64,000 bases of DNA from Effrenium voratum (taxonomy: Eukaryota > Sar > Dinophyceae > Suessiales > Symbiodiniaceae), in assembly GCA_963377175.1 (NCBI GenBank), contig CAUJNA010000192.1:134501-198500 (forward strand), read 5' to 3'. The translations under genes were made by a program, and so were the position numbers. The notes beneath the pieces were generated by a model. That model did no database searches and was not told where the DNA came from. It saw only the letters and a program-made list of their open reading frames with translations. This document shows positions 11,041 to 21,611 of the stretch, one piece after another; positions within the stretch are counted from its first letter, which is position 1, and each line of letters begins with the position of its first letter.

Positions 11041-11292
11041 CATTGGATGGCCCGGCCTTTATTAAAAGAGTTGGCTGGCTCCCTTTGGGTGGCTTCAAAG
11101 CGGAACTCAAGGGACTGCCGTTTCCAGGGTTGAGGCAAACCCAGATGAGTCGGTCTTTTTTTTGAGGGTATTTTCTTGTGGTGTTAAAGCAAACCACCAC
11201 AAGGAAGACCACCATCTTTGGGGGGGGTCCAACCTTAAGAAGGGGGAAGGACACACCCAGAAAGCAGTCGGCCCCCGATCGTCATCGAAAAG

Positions 11293-11400
11293 GCTTCTGA
11301 ACTTCGCCCTGGATAAGAAGGGCTGCACCTGGAGAAGCAACGACACCAACACCAGCGACACATTTGGCAAGTGCGGAGGTCTCAAAGTGGTGGCCCTCTC
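11293..11400 (+). CDS. Exon-like island Y2 of the unidentified host gene
   Basis: After AG (11291-11292), G completes the split codon from Y1 and the frame reads LLNFALDKKGCTWRSN through TSDTFGKCGGLKVVAL, ending with TC of a split codon before GCAGCCCCTCGG (proposed GC donor at 11401). The frame stays open past this point to a GTAAAG at 11475, so a longer exon (with SQPLGGKERNAV and RIRRAGDH) is the alternative. No family was assigned; a weak likeness to the GG-x-x-RI-x-x-AGG part of PP2C phosphatases exists only in the longer version. Confidence 0.4.
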
Positions 11401-11673
11401 GCAGCCCCTCGGCGGGAAGGAGAGAAATGCCGTGAATCGGATTCGACGTGCCGGAGACCACCTGGTGGGTGAAGAGGTAAAGGACCAAATATCTAGGTTG
11501 AAATGGGTGTGTCATGTTTTTAGGCCCCCAACCACACACACAATCACACACACCCATGGCAAACCGTTTTGCTTTGTGGCCCTGGGCTTCCTTCATTTGG
11601 GCGTGTCTTTTTGTTTGGGGAAATTCCCCCAAACAAAAATGGTGGCTTTCCTTTTGGCTGGGTGGCACACCCC

Positions 11674-11792
11674 CTAGGTCCCCCAGTGCCCTTTTACCAA
11701 CTTTAGTGGGGGAGGGTTCCCCTACTAGAATAGACCACTGAAACAAAATCGGGTACCAACTTAGTCTAACCTCTCAAATCTGGAGGGCCTAG
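11674..11792 (+). repeat. Introner-like element, copy 2
   Basis: Starts CTAGGTCCCCCAGTG, has the GGGAGGGTTCCCCTACTA core, and ends with TCTGGAGGGCCTAG. It is in the same orientation as all other copies. Confidence 0.75.
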
Positions 11793-12437
11793 CCCCTTTT
11801 TCCGCTTCAACCCAACAAACACGTCCAAGCAGCTGTTGGGGGGTCTCCGATTAGCTCATAGCCGAGCCTTGGCTTCTTTACAGACCTACCAAAAAGGGGG
11901 TGCCCTCAACAAAAACGGCCCACCCCTTCTTCCGCTTCAATCCACGAACAAGTCAGAGGTGCATTTTGCTTGGATGTTAGGGCTTTAACCTTTTTGCCAA
12001 CAGATGGGTTTTCCGTATTAAACCACTAAACATTTTTTGTCCTTCTTTTTTTCTTTTAGCAGGGCTTCTACTCGCCACTGAGCTAAGTCCAAGCCGCTTT
12101 TTCCGGGTCTCCGATCATCCATTTGCTCAAGATGCTTTTTATTTTCCCCTGTTGGTTTTAAAGGGAAATCGATTTCCCTACTGGACATCTTTTCTCATTT
12201 TTCCCAGGGGTCTCAACCAAATGGAAGCTTAGCTTGGTGAATCGAAGACCCAAGGAACACGGTTTTTTCCAGGAGGCAAAAAGGCACCTTACCTCTTAAA
12301 AACACAACTTTTCAACTTTTTGGGTAACATGGGCTATATGTCTGTAAAAGACTAACTTCCCCAGGGCTTGGAGTTTTAAGGGGTAAGCAACTGGCGAGCC
12401 GCGATCATCTCATACCCGAGCCGAGCCGCGCTCGTAG

Positions 12438-12544
12438 GTCCTTCGTGTCGCGCTCCGTGGACCTCAGCTACAGCCCGGAGGCGCTGCCCAAGTTGCCGGC
12501 CATTGCGCATCCGGACACCGGGCTGCTGACCATGACCGGCATCA
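12438..12544 (+). CDS. Exon-like island Y3 of the unidentified host gene
   Basis: After CTCGTAG, G completes the split TC from Y2 (Ser) and the frame reads SFVSRSVDLSYSPEALPK, then LPAIAHPDTGLLTMTGI. The proposed end is A of a split codon before GCGCCTCGGAACC (GC donor at 12545); the alternative GC at 12539 keeps the same phase. The strong GC contrast with the flanks and three phase-compatible joins support exon status. The protein is not recognised. Confidence 0.4.
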
Positions 12545-13674
12545 GCGCCTCGGAACCAGTTCCTTTTACATGTATAAATAATATATATATATATATTGTA
12601 TATATATAGGTGGTTTTGGTAGAAGAAATAGAGCGGTTCCTGGTTTACCTGGTGAATTATTCATCTGCTCTGCCAGGGACATCTATTTCCCCTAAAAGGA
12701 CACCTATGCTCAGAACAAGTTTTTTTGCTGGGCCGATGTGTCACTTTTTGCTTCTTTTTTTGTTTGAGGTGGTGGCCTTTTCAGGGTTGGTTTAAAGGGA
12801 AATGACCCATGTTTGTCTCCCTTGAACAAGAATTCGCGGCCCAACTAGAAGTTTGGCTGGCCGTTCTTTTTTTCTCCTGGCCATTTTTAGTGGCCATGTT
12901 GGTTGGGGCTTAAATCAACCTGAAAAGAAAGCCACGAAAAGAAGTTCATGAACAGAAGAGCACGAGAGTTTCGCATGGTTGCTCCCCTTTGCTTGGTTGA
13001 TGTTGGAAGGGGAGCAACAATTTAAGCTTTAGCAGTTAAGTGGATTTGGATTTCAACCACTAAACCACCATAAGCAAAAATGGGAAACATGTTTCCCAAC
13101 AACAACCATGTTTCTCAGACAAATCTTCCCGTAAGCAGGAAGCCCTGAGGATCAGAACGAAGCCAGGGTTCATCAACCCCTGGTTGACTCATAGGGCGGG
13201 GGGCTCCCAATTCAGAGTAAATCTGAGGTTGCAAAAGTCGGGCACCAGAGGGCCTGAAATATGGCGAACGTGGGAATTCTGCCCTGGCAGTTGCTGGGCT
13301 CCAGGGTGGAAATGGTTGGTTCCGATGGTTCACCTTCTAACTGCCTTTTAGGGGGTGCAAGGTGACAAGACATACCCAACTCGTGAAAACCAACTCCTTC
13401 AAAAAAAAAAGGCGACTAGGAACCCCACCCCCACCAGCCGATTGAAAGGGTGCCCCTCCCACCCAACAAACCACCCCTGCAAGAACCCGGCCACAGAACT
13501 GGGACACCCACCGCCACCAACACCAGCCGAAAAAAAAACATGGGAAGGAGGGCGGCCTCCACTCCAGCTGGAATTTTTCGGAAAGGGACCCTGTTTGGCC
13601 GAACCCAAAAGCTCTCAATTTCAGCAAAAAACACAAAAACACCCCAGGAGGGGGGGGGGGGGGGTGAGGCCCAC
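12545..13674. other. Intronic or intergenic repeats left of the copia element
   Basis: Contains an AT microsatellite (about 12578-12607), an inverted copy of the ACATGGTTGTTGTTGGG element (12992-13112) and a G tract at about 13650-13664 ten bases from the LTR. No reading frame deserves a gene call. Confidence 0.5.
12992..13112 (-). repeat. Short element of the GGTTTAGTGG family, inverted copy
   Basis: Reverse complement of the copies at 33731-33859, 40262-40375 and 54851-54963. Shared blocks are CTTGGTTGATGTTGGAAGGGG, CCACTAAACCACCATAAGC and CCCAACAACAACCATGTTT. Confidence 0.75.
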
Positions 13675-13940
13675 TGCCCCAGGTGCCTATCCCCGGAGGG
13701 AACTGGAAACCTGTGGTAGTTGAGGTCGTTGTTGGTCCCTGGATCTATTCCGGAGAGAGTCCAATATGCCAGTAATGGATGATTGGAGGATGGATTGTCC
13801 CTGGTGGATTGTCTTGTGGATAATCCTGCAAGCGGCCTGCTGAGGCTCTTTTGTCACACGCTCGGATGATTGTGTTTCTACAAAAAGGGGCCCTTGAGCC
13901 AAATGTTGCGGGAGATCAATGGTCTGAAAAACAGAACACA
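13675..13940 (-). repeat. 3' LTR of the copia-like element
   Basis: Begins TGCCCCAGGTGCC and ends GAACACA on the + strand. It matches 25203-25472 apart from three substitutions (near 13708, 13832 and 13897) and a missing 4-bp duplication (CGGA) near 13754. Confidence 0.93.
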
Positions 13941-14279
13941 AAACAGACACAAATTTCTTTTGATCTCCAGCACAAAGTATGAAATACTATTGGCTTCATG
14001 GCCTTTGGCCGTAGCCTTGATGTATGCCGTAGCCATGTGTATTAAAAATGCCGGATTCATCCTTTTTCTGCTCGGATGAAATGTCTTGGCCTTCGAAATG
14101 GGAAACACTATGTACTGCTTCTTTTTGGATACCTAGATGTATCAAAGGGTGATGTACAACGCTATGTACACGCGGAACGATTGTGAAACTATTGATCCCT
14201 CACTCATGGTATAGTCTTGTAGACGACGAGGATCAATCATCTGAATTGTTCGTGGTGCTGAACGTATGAATATTCATGG

Positions 14280-15834
14280 TCAGTCGGATCGACGATACCA
14301 TCGGCGGCTGCTGTCGGATTGACTGCCATAGTCCCCATAATCATTCCAGGTCGAGGTGCTATAGTCCTTCCACTGCTTCTGATGTCCCCACTGCTTGTTG
14401 TAGTCCTTATACTCCTGCAGGGTCCAGGATGATTGTTTCTTCTTGATGTACTCCTGGTATCTCTCAGAGCTGCGTTTACTGGTTGCAGATTTGCTGCGGA
14501 TGTAAACCATGAGAGGACTGTGGGAGTCGGAGTCCTGCGAGCCATTTATGAACATTTCATTGTTCACGTGCTTATAGCGCTCTGCGGATGAGACCTGGTA
14601 ATGGTTCCGCATGAATTCCAGTTGTTCATCATCCATGCTGTTCATCTCGTCCTTCCGGAAATCCTGCTGGATGTTCGTTTTGCCCCATCCAAATATGTTA
14701 GTTATTTTTATATCTGGGAATGTTTGATCATATCCTGATCCACATTTCATGTAGAGGTGATGACGGACAATGGATTTCAGGGTGCACGAAGTCTCCATTG
14801 CATACTCCATTCTGTCCACGAGTGGCAAATTCTTCGTTTCATTCCACAGTCTCTGATATGCTCTCATGAGGATGTTCACGAGACCGTTGGCCGGATTGTA
14901 GACGTGCTGGAGTTTGCTGTAGGTGTTCGCTGATTTGTTGGCGTCTCCGGTGATCGCATCGCATCGGTACAAGGTCACGAGCGGCATGATTGCATTCTGA
15001 AGATCTTCCTTTGCTGCTCCATGGCTAATTGAAGGATGGATGTGGAAGACTAATGGTTGCGAATGGGAGATCTGCCCTCGTTATGTGGCGGTCGTCATAT
15101 TCGTGGAGTGACTTGTTGGATGATCTCGGGATCATGCCACGAAACTCATCACTCTGCTCGATGTGGAGAACGACGATCTCCTTGTCTCGGCCATGTCCTT
15201 GGACAATGGTGCGTGTTGGCAATCTCGATCCAATGTACTTCTTGGATTCAGTAAACGTGGATGGTCCTGTGGTTGCCAAGCAATCCGAGGTCGGAATTTC
15301 GTATTCGGGATCAGTGCAACTTCCTTCAGTTCCGAAGAAACATCTGAACATTCCGAATGTGGTTCCCCAATTCTGGCTCCTTGTGGAAATATGTCTTGCC
15401 AGAAGTTCCACTCTTGCAGATGGTCCGCCGCGGACAAAGCGTGCGATCGGTCTGGATGACCATTGCTTGATTACGATGCCCTTGTAACCGCATCGGATGA
15501 ACGTCTTGATGAGCTCCCTGGATTTCTCATCATTAGGACTGAAGAATGCGTCTGCTTCATTCAGGCATAAGATGTGTGCACTGTTCTGCATCATCATCTT
15601 TACGATCGGTCGATCCTTCATCGGCATGTTGTGCACCTCCCTGTTGTCCAGCTTTGGATTCCTTGTGAGGTTTCCATGGTTCAGGGTAAGCATGTTGATC
15701 GCTATGAATGAGGTGAACTCATGCATATTGAGATAGTCCACAGGAGGACGGTCGGTCGGCTGCATCAGCGATCCCAGGATATCGGCATAGGCTCGGATGA
15801 TTTTCGGGTCATCATGTGACCTGAGCTTCTTCAA
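14280..15834 (-). pseudogene. EEP (endonuclease/exonuclease/phosphatase)-like domain at the end of copia ORF2
   Basis: Two frames joined near 15000-15025. The first (15834-15025) has FIAINMLTLNHGNL, matching the first EEP strand with its Asn, and SAHILCLNEAD, matching the metal-binding Glu motif (LQE-like). The second (14987-14280, open further upstream) has DAITGDANKSAN, matching GDFN, and SQDSDSHSPLMVYIR, matching the terminal SDH motif. All four EEP landmarks therefore occur in order across about 480 residues. The tail is basic and Ser/Tyr/Trp rich (YKDYNKQWGHQKQWKDY). EEP domains serve LINE elements as the nicking endonuclease; a copia element already has an integrase, so its role here is unknown (RNA or DNA trimming are options). 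One frameshift separates the halves. Confidence 0.6.
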
Positions 15835-18355
15835 TCCAAGCGGAAGCTTGATCGGATATCCGGATCCTGGTTGAGCTTGCTTGTGCTCGTCAATGGTGGG
15901 ACATTCTCCTCGATGAGGGAAGTAGAATTATCGGGATCGACATGTGCCAATGCGGCTCTCTCGCACTCTGTCAAGTTGGGATGAGCTCTTCTTGGATCTT
16001 TGTTGAACTGGTTCATGAAGCGGGTGAGGTTTTCCCTGCTCCCCGCGAGCTCTTCCTCTGCGTCCTTTTTGTTCAAATCTGTTTCGAGATAGATTTCCTT
16101 GAGTTCTTGGATGAACTCATCTAGGTTCTCTGAATTGTGATATTCCACGATGACCTTTGGCTTGACGGATCTTTCCCCGGAGGGTTCCATCATTTCCCCT
16201 TCAGTTTCGTCCTGATCGGTGGAATGCCGTCTCTTCTTGGTCTCAGAGGAAGTATCCTTTTCCTTGCTGTGCTTGGCGGAATTCACATAATTGAAGAAGG
16301 CATCGGCTCGCGGATCTTGGTGTCGTACATCTCGTAATCTTCATGATCGAGATGCTTCTTCATGATCCACTTGTTGCTCGCCATGAGGCTGCCATCAGGT
16401 TCAAATGCTGCAACAATGTGTCTTGCCTCAATGGTTTTGTCTGTCAACGCTGTTCGCTCTTCGGAGAGTCGGATGCCATAGTCTTGGTCCTTGAGGAATG
16501 CAAGGATCAACAGTGCATCTCTTCCTGCTGGCACATGGGTCAATGCGGCTTCTGACTCATCGTCGTCGAGGATGACGTCATCGATGCATGCCATGTGGAC
16601 GTGCAGTCTCCCCGAAGGGTTTGACTGGGATTTCCCAGATTTGAATGCTGTAGAGCTGATTTCCATAGGTTGCATGGAACATGAATGTGATGGGCTTCTT
16701 CGAGAACGGCTTGATTTTTCAATCTTCTTCAATGGATGGTGGTGCCGGCCTTCGCATTCTGTGCTTGGGCTGAGCTGTGCCTTCATCTTCATGAGGCGCC
16801 TCGGATCTTGACGGATGCGGACTTGGCGGAATGGATTCCGTTGGGAGATCATAGTCCGGTTCGTCGTGATGAGGCTCTTTCTGCTCAGAGTACAGGGGTC
16901 GCCCAAAGGATTGGATCTCGACTTGTCGTGTGTGTCCGCTGTTGCATCTCACATAAATCAACATAGAATTCCTTGCCATCGGGCCTGAGTGCATTTTGTG
17001 CGGATCTGGTGTTGAGCTTATCGATCCATCGATTCCTTGGAACAATTTCTCCCCGTGCCTTGCGCTCCTTATATGACCCGTCCACGGATGGAAATACGAA
17101 CGCAATTTCGAAACGTGATTTTCCATAGCTCGGGAACATAGCCATCAAGAGAAGTCCTGGCTTTTTTATAATGAAGTTCCTGGCATGTGTGATGCAGGTC
17201 AATGCGTCATAGAGCTCGACGGATCCATCAGGACCCATTTCCACTTGTCGTTTGCATTCTTTATGGATTCCATGCCTTGGATCATGTCGAAGACATCCGG
17301 AAAACGATCTGCTCATTCTCTGAATTCGCCAGAGGATGAGATCTGTGATCTGTTTCGCCTTGGATGGATCCATGCGGAAGTATTTGCAAACCTGTTCGAC
17401 ATTCTGGACGGTCTTCTCGAGATCAATGTTGCCGTTGTGGCATACCATCGGGGTGATGTCGGTTCCGTAAACTTCGGATTGAGTATTGGTGTAGCAGCAG
17501 ATGCTGTAGACCTTCTTGATGAAGTCCATGTATTGCTTCTCTGCATGATTTCCTTCACCTTGGAGTGTTGGTTGCCAGTAGTCGTTGAATCTTGCCTTCA
17601 ACCAGAATACCTTAACTCCATGTGGTCTCTCATGCTCAGGAACGAAGTGGAAGTCCGGATTGACATCGAGGATGGTTGAGCATTCCTTGTAGTACTCGTG
17701 CACAAAACTCAGGAATTTTGAGTTTCCGAAAGGTCCTGGGTGTACGGATTCCTTCTGGAGGCTGATGTTTGTATCCGATCCATATGTTACAAACCACCGA
17801 TCATTGGATGTGAGAACAGGCCGCATCACTGGTCGCCTTGGAAGTGCAGGTCGATCACCAGGATGATTGTCGGATTCCGTCTCTTCATCCAGGATGTTCT
17901 TTGGTGCTGGCTTGACCTTGGAGACAAGCCTCAATGCTGGTGGCGGTGACTTTGGAACAAGTTTCGGATGTGGCATCGCCTTTGACAAAGGCCTTCCTGC
18001 GAGAGGATGCCCTTCTTCATCTGAATCATCGTCGTCGGAATCTGGATCATAATCAACCTGCTCCATGTTGACATTCTCGGGTTGTTGAGAGGCGGATGGA
18101 TTCTCATCAGCGACTTGCTCCATGGGGCAATCGGATGTCTCATCTTCCTCATCACGAGCAGGGGATTCCTTCAACGGTGATGCCCGTCTCTTGATCATCG
18201 GCTTTGGCACAGGTGCCGCATCGCCGGATCGTCCAAATCATCAGGTTGAGAATGGGCATGTCAGCGAGGTGATCGAGCATACAAGATTGCAAAGGTCGGA
18301 TTGGTTGTAAACCGAAAGTGGCTGCGGAGGCAGACACATATTTCTTGAGATTCAA
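15835..18355 (-). pseudogene. N-terminal part of copia ORF2, unidentified, three frame changes
   Basis: Coding character runs from about 18355 downward through three frames (18240-16885, 16906-16283, 16286-15831), each passing to the next by a one-base step. It starts with a low-complexity acidic region (PDSDDDDSDEEGHP) and then a globular part (DRWFVTYGSDTNISLQ, PHGVKVFWLKARFNDYW, PSYGKSRFEIAFVFPSVDG). Next come an acidic/Pro linker and a Lys-rich stretch (TKKRRHSTDQDETEG) before the EEP domain. It begins about 100 bases after the RT/RNase H stop, so it is a separate ORF or needs a bypass. No known fold is recognised. Confidence 0.55.
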
Positions 18356-18450
18356 AATGGGTCAAGTGCAAACACGCGCATCACGGAATTGAGGAATTGA
18401 AAATATGCAAAACGGAAAAACTCATGCATCAGAATTCGTGGACATGCGGA

Positions 18451-20538
18451 TCATGCCCAGGTTCCCCAATAAGCAAACATGGATTCTGCTATACCGACTC
18501 CTGCAAAGGCAATGATGTCGGGTCCGTGCTTCGTGTTGTGTGCTAGCCACTCAACCAAGAATGCCTTGTTCTGCAACATGGTACGGAAGGGTGGATGTGC
18601 ATCTACATTCAAGAGATTGCCGGTGAGGACGGCCTTGATGAGCTCGTCTGCTTTAGCTGAATGCTTGGTCAGCGAATCTGCCAGACAATCTTCACTTCGT
18701 ACATGTGCAAGGTCGTGCATCTGTCCACTGTTGCTTTCCTTTCTCAACATCTGGATCAAATGCATTGTTTCTTTCTGTTCCGGTTGATGTGTTGTGGATG
18801 CTGTGGTGACAAGATTGTTCGCATCAGTGCGGATGTGTACATCTGCAATTTCGCCCGTTATGTCTGACCAGAGACCGCGAAGAAATAATGCTGAACCGTA
18901 ACAACGCATTAGTCCGTGCAACTCTGCAACAGTAGTGGACATGGTTGTGGCGGTGATCTTGTGCGTCTCATAGTCGACCAGTGAGCCTCTCGAGTTCGAT
19001 GAGCCCTGGCGAAGATCTCTTTGTTCTGCAAGAAAAATAACATGCGCACGTTGGGATGACTTATCCTCGTTGTTGCGATAGGATGCATCTGGATAGCCAA
19101 CTATGCGTGTCTTGCCACGAAGGGGCCAGAATCTCATGCTAAGCGGGATGCTTTTGATGGTTCTGACTGTCTTGTTAATGGCGCGAACGTCCTCAATGGT
19201 TGGTGATGATGCCTTGGATGCACACCTTGAGAACTGATAACCAATGTGGAATTGCGTTCGCGACTGTAACCAGTTGATCTGACCGCGGACACTTCTGTAT
19301 GCAGTATGCATTTGTGGAGTAAGAGGAGTGTCGTCCTTCAGGTGTTTGTCAAAAGTGATCTCCTGCAGTTCGTCGCTGGCAACGTTCTGATGAACATTGA
19401 TGTACCAACCGTGCTTGTCATCTTGCTTCCATTGGATGCGCTGTCCTACGAAGAGGCAATCATTTTTGTCCTCGGAACCAACCTGAAAATCTTTCCGAAG
19501 TCGTCCCATGATTTCCTTCTCGAACACGTCATCCCCCGTCATAAGAAGATCATCTACATGAAGAGACAGTGCTCCATGAACTTGTCGATTCTTGGCATTG
19601 TTACCAGAAACAGGATCCATTAGGTAATCGACTGCTCCTTCTAGATCGAAAGTTGTGGATGATTTCTTTTCACTCACCAATGCGGGCTTCGGAAGCTGCT
19701 TGCCGTAGTACACGTATGTACAACGGTCTGCCCGGGTTGGCACTAGTCCGTATGAACGAAGTGCCGAATCAAGGATGTTCCACCATCGACGTGGTGCGTC
19801 ATTCAGCCCGTAGGCAGGCTTCTTCATGCGCGCTCCAATGTGTGGTGGATATCCCATTTCAGGAGGTATCTGACAAATGATGTCACGAGACTGATCGTAT
19901 GCTTCGCCTTGGAGAAATGCTGTCTTCAAGTCCATGTGGAGTATATTCCAGCCTTTATTTGAGGCTGCTTGCATTGCAAGGCGGAAGCCACTCCTGGATG
20001 CTGCAGGACTGTCTGTCTGCTGATCATTCTTCGGCTTGTCTTGGAAGCCTCGGAGGACCCAGCGAGCCTTGGTCTTCAGGAAGTTACCATCCTTGTCTCG
20101 CTTCAGGGTTAGGACCCAGCGACCGGTGACCCAGTTCCTGACCTGAATCTTGCGGGTGTCGACTAAGTCGAACACTTCATTGTCAAGCCATGATTTGCAC
20201 TCAAGCTGCTTGGCTTCAAGGAATTGCTTCTGATAAGCTCTTATTTCCGTGGCTGTAGCTTCCTTCCGCTTCTTGCCAATGAGTGCGGATGTGGATGAAG
20301 CCTTCAAGGATTCTTGCTTGGATGAATACAGAACTAAGAGTGCACGGTCATCGTCGGTCATGTTCTTGCATAGCTGGTCAACATGATTGTGATCTGTGTA
20401 TTTCTGATGAGAGAATCCGCATCGGGGCGATGGGCTTTCACACGTCCACGAAGGACAGGGTTGCCTTCGATATCTCTCGGAACCGTAAAGGATCCGGTGT
20501 TCGCACAGATCTTCTGTTCGGCTGTCATGAGTGACCAA
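18451..20538 (-). CDS. Copia reverse transcriptase and RNase H
   Basis: 695 codons open in one frame. RT landmarks: WVTGRWVLTLKRDKDG (about 137-151), KTKARWVLRGF, ILHMDLKTAFLQGE (199-212, motif A Asp), LNDAPRRWW, and LSLHVDDLLMTGDD (324-337), where HVDD replaces the usual copia YVDD. RNase H: VGYPDASYRN, TTVAELHGLM, VHIRTDANNL and LADSLTKHSAK supply Asp-Glu-Asp-Asp. It ends with a short tail (ESMFAYWGTWA). The listed start follows a stop; in life it would be part of the gag-pol product reached from the preceding segment. This is the best-preserved part of the element. Confidence 0.9.
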   Translation of the reverse strand: MVTHDSRTEDLCEHRILYGSERYRRQPCPSWTCESPSPRCGFSHQKYTDHNHVDQLCKNMTDDDRALLVLYSSKQESLKASSTSALIGKKRKEATATEIRAYQKQFLEAKQLECKSWLDNEVFDLVDTRKIQVRNWVTGRWVLTLKRDKDGNFLKTKARWVLRGFQDKPKNDQQTDSPAASRSGFRLAMQAASNKGWNILHMDLKTAFLQGEAYDQSRDIICQIPPEMGYPPHIGARMKKPAYGLNDAPRRWWNILDSALRSYGLVPTRADRCTYVYYGKQLPKPALVSEKKSSTTFDLEGAVDYLMDPVSGNNAKNRQVHGALSLHVDDLLMTGDDVFEKEIMGRLRKDFQVGSEDKNDCLFVGQRIQWKQDDKHGWYINVHQNVASDELQEITFDKHLKDDTPLTPQMHTAYRSVRGQINWLQSRTQFHIGYQFSRCASKASSPTIEDVRAINKTVRTIKSIPLSMRFWPLRGKTRIVGYPDASYRNNEDKSSQRAHVIFLAEQRDLRQGSSNSRGSLVDYETHKITATTMSTTVAELHGLMRCYGSALFLRGLWSDITGEIADVHIRTDANNLVTTASTTHQPEQKETMHLIQMLRKESNSGQMHDLAHVRSEDCLADSLTKHSAKADELIKAVLTGNLLNVDAHPPFRTMLQNKAFLVEWLAHNTKHGPDIIAFAGVGIAESMFAYWGTWA

Positions 20539-20659
20539 TGCGTTTCATCTAGAACGAGATCAGCTTGGTGATCATCGTAGGATCTGGTCCTCTGAGAGTC
20601 TTCTGAATCTCCATCTTCCTGGTCAGTGTATCTCATGGTTCTTTCTGAACTTCCAGCGC

Positions 20660-21604
20660 CGGATGAGGTTGGAAGATATGAGGGATCAGTTCTTCCTCAC
20701 TTTCATAGTGGACCGGCAATGCAGGATCATGTCTGGGAGAATGCCCAGGTCTCATATCTTCTGAAGATCGGTCTCATAACCTCGGAAGGTAAACAGTGCA
20801 TCAAGCTCGTGGGCTTGAGACTTCTGAGCCCGGATTCAGGATCTTTTAGTCCGTATGCACAGAAATGGAAATCTCCCCAGGTCACGGATGGGTCTGAAAA
20901 CAATTGTTGCATGCATTTCAGATACCATATCCTGGATGTCTGAGGATTTTCAATAATGAAGTATCTTCTGTGCTTCAACTGATAACGCGCAATGGATGCC
21001 ACAAATTCAACCATGGGAAGGTAGCGTCTCCGCTTTTCCCCAACCTTTTGTTGGTCTTGCTGGATGTTCTGCATATTTGACCATGGTCCACAGACCGGTG
21101 CCATAAGGATGACATCAGGTGCTTGTTCCCTGATGATCTCCATGACCATGTGTCGTCCCTTGGATGTCATTACATCGAATCCTGTGCGGATGTCCACGGG
21201 AGTGCCAACAGACCTAATAGTGCACAGCATTGACTGAATCTGGCACTTCCTGCAAAGATCTCGAGAACGTGGATCTTTCCCTTACGTACACAATTCCAAT
21301 GTGCTTGTTCAGGAATGGATGTGAGGTCCTCGACGAACATGTTCTCTGCTGGATGGGGTACTGGTTTTGGAGTTGTTTTTCCCGCGATACGTAATGGCAC
21401 TGAGGATCTTGGCTTACGAGCTGGTGCGGATGATTCCTTTTTCTTGGTATCTACAGAGGAGCCTGGTTGCTCCTTCTGCAAGGATTCTCGCTCTTCAGGT
21501 AACAGAAGGTCAATTCCGGGTTTCCCCGGAGGGATTGTCTCATCCTTCCTGAGCTTCGTCATGTTAACCTTGATGAGTCGAGTCCCAAGATCAAGTCCTA
21601 CCAT
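20660..21604 (-). pseudogene. C5-methyltransferase-like module between copia integrase and RT, frameshifted
   Basis: The first frame (21604-21170) has a Lys/Pro linker and then KIHVLEIFAGSARFSQ, a clear motif I (FxGxG-like, AdoMet loop). Just after it the coding moves to a second frame (21230-20727): GTPVDIRTGFDV, DVILMAPVCGPWSNMQ (motif IV, catalytic Cys near 21092 kept, the usual PC changed to VC) and YFIIENPQTSRIW (motif VI ENP, near 20942). The acidic linker HYESEEELIPHIFQPHP leads to the RT segment through further frame changes at about 20727 and 20640. Copia elements normally have no such module here. Activity is doubtful in this copy because of the frameshifts. Confidence 0.65.
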
Positions 21605-21611
21605 CGCTCCT

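Noticed and set aside
11293..11475. PP2C phosphatase exon (longer form of Y2 ending at GTAAAG)
   Set aside because: The likeness rests on about ten residues and lacks the catalytic Asp motifs; the shorter exon joins Y3 in phase.
14021..14040. Spliced-leader start (CCGTAGCCAT) near 14028
   Set aside because: Only ten bases match, and the following bases (GTGTATTAAAA) differ from the leader.
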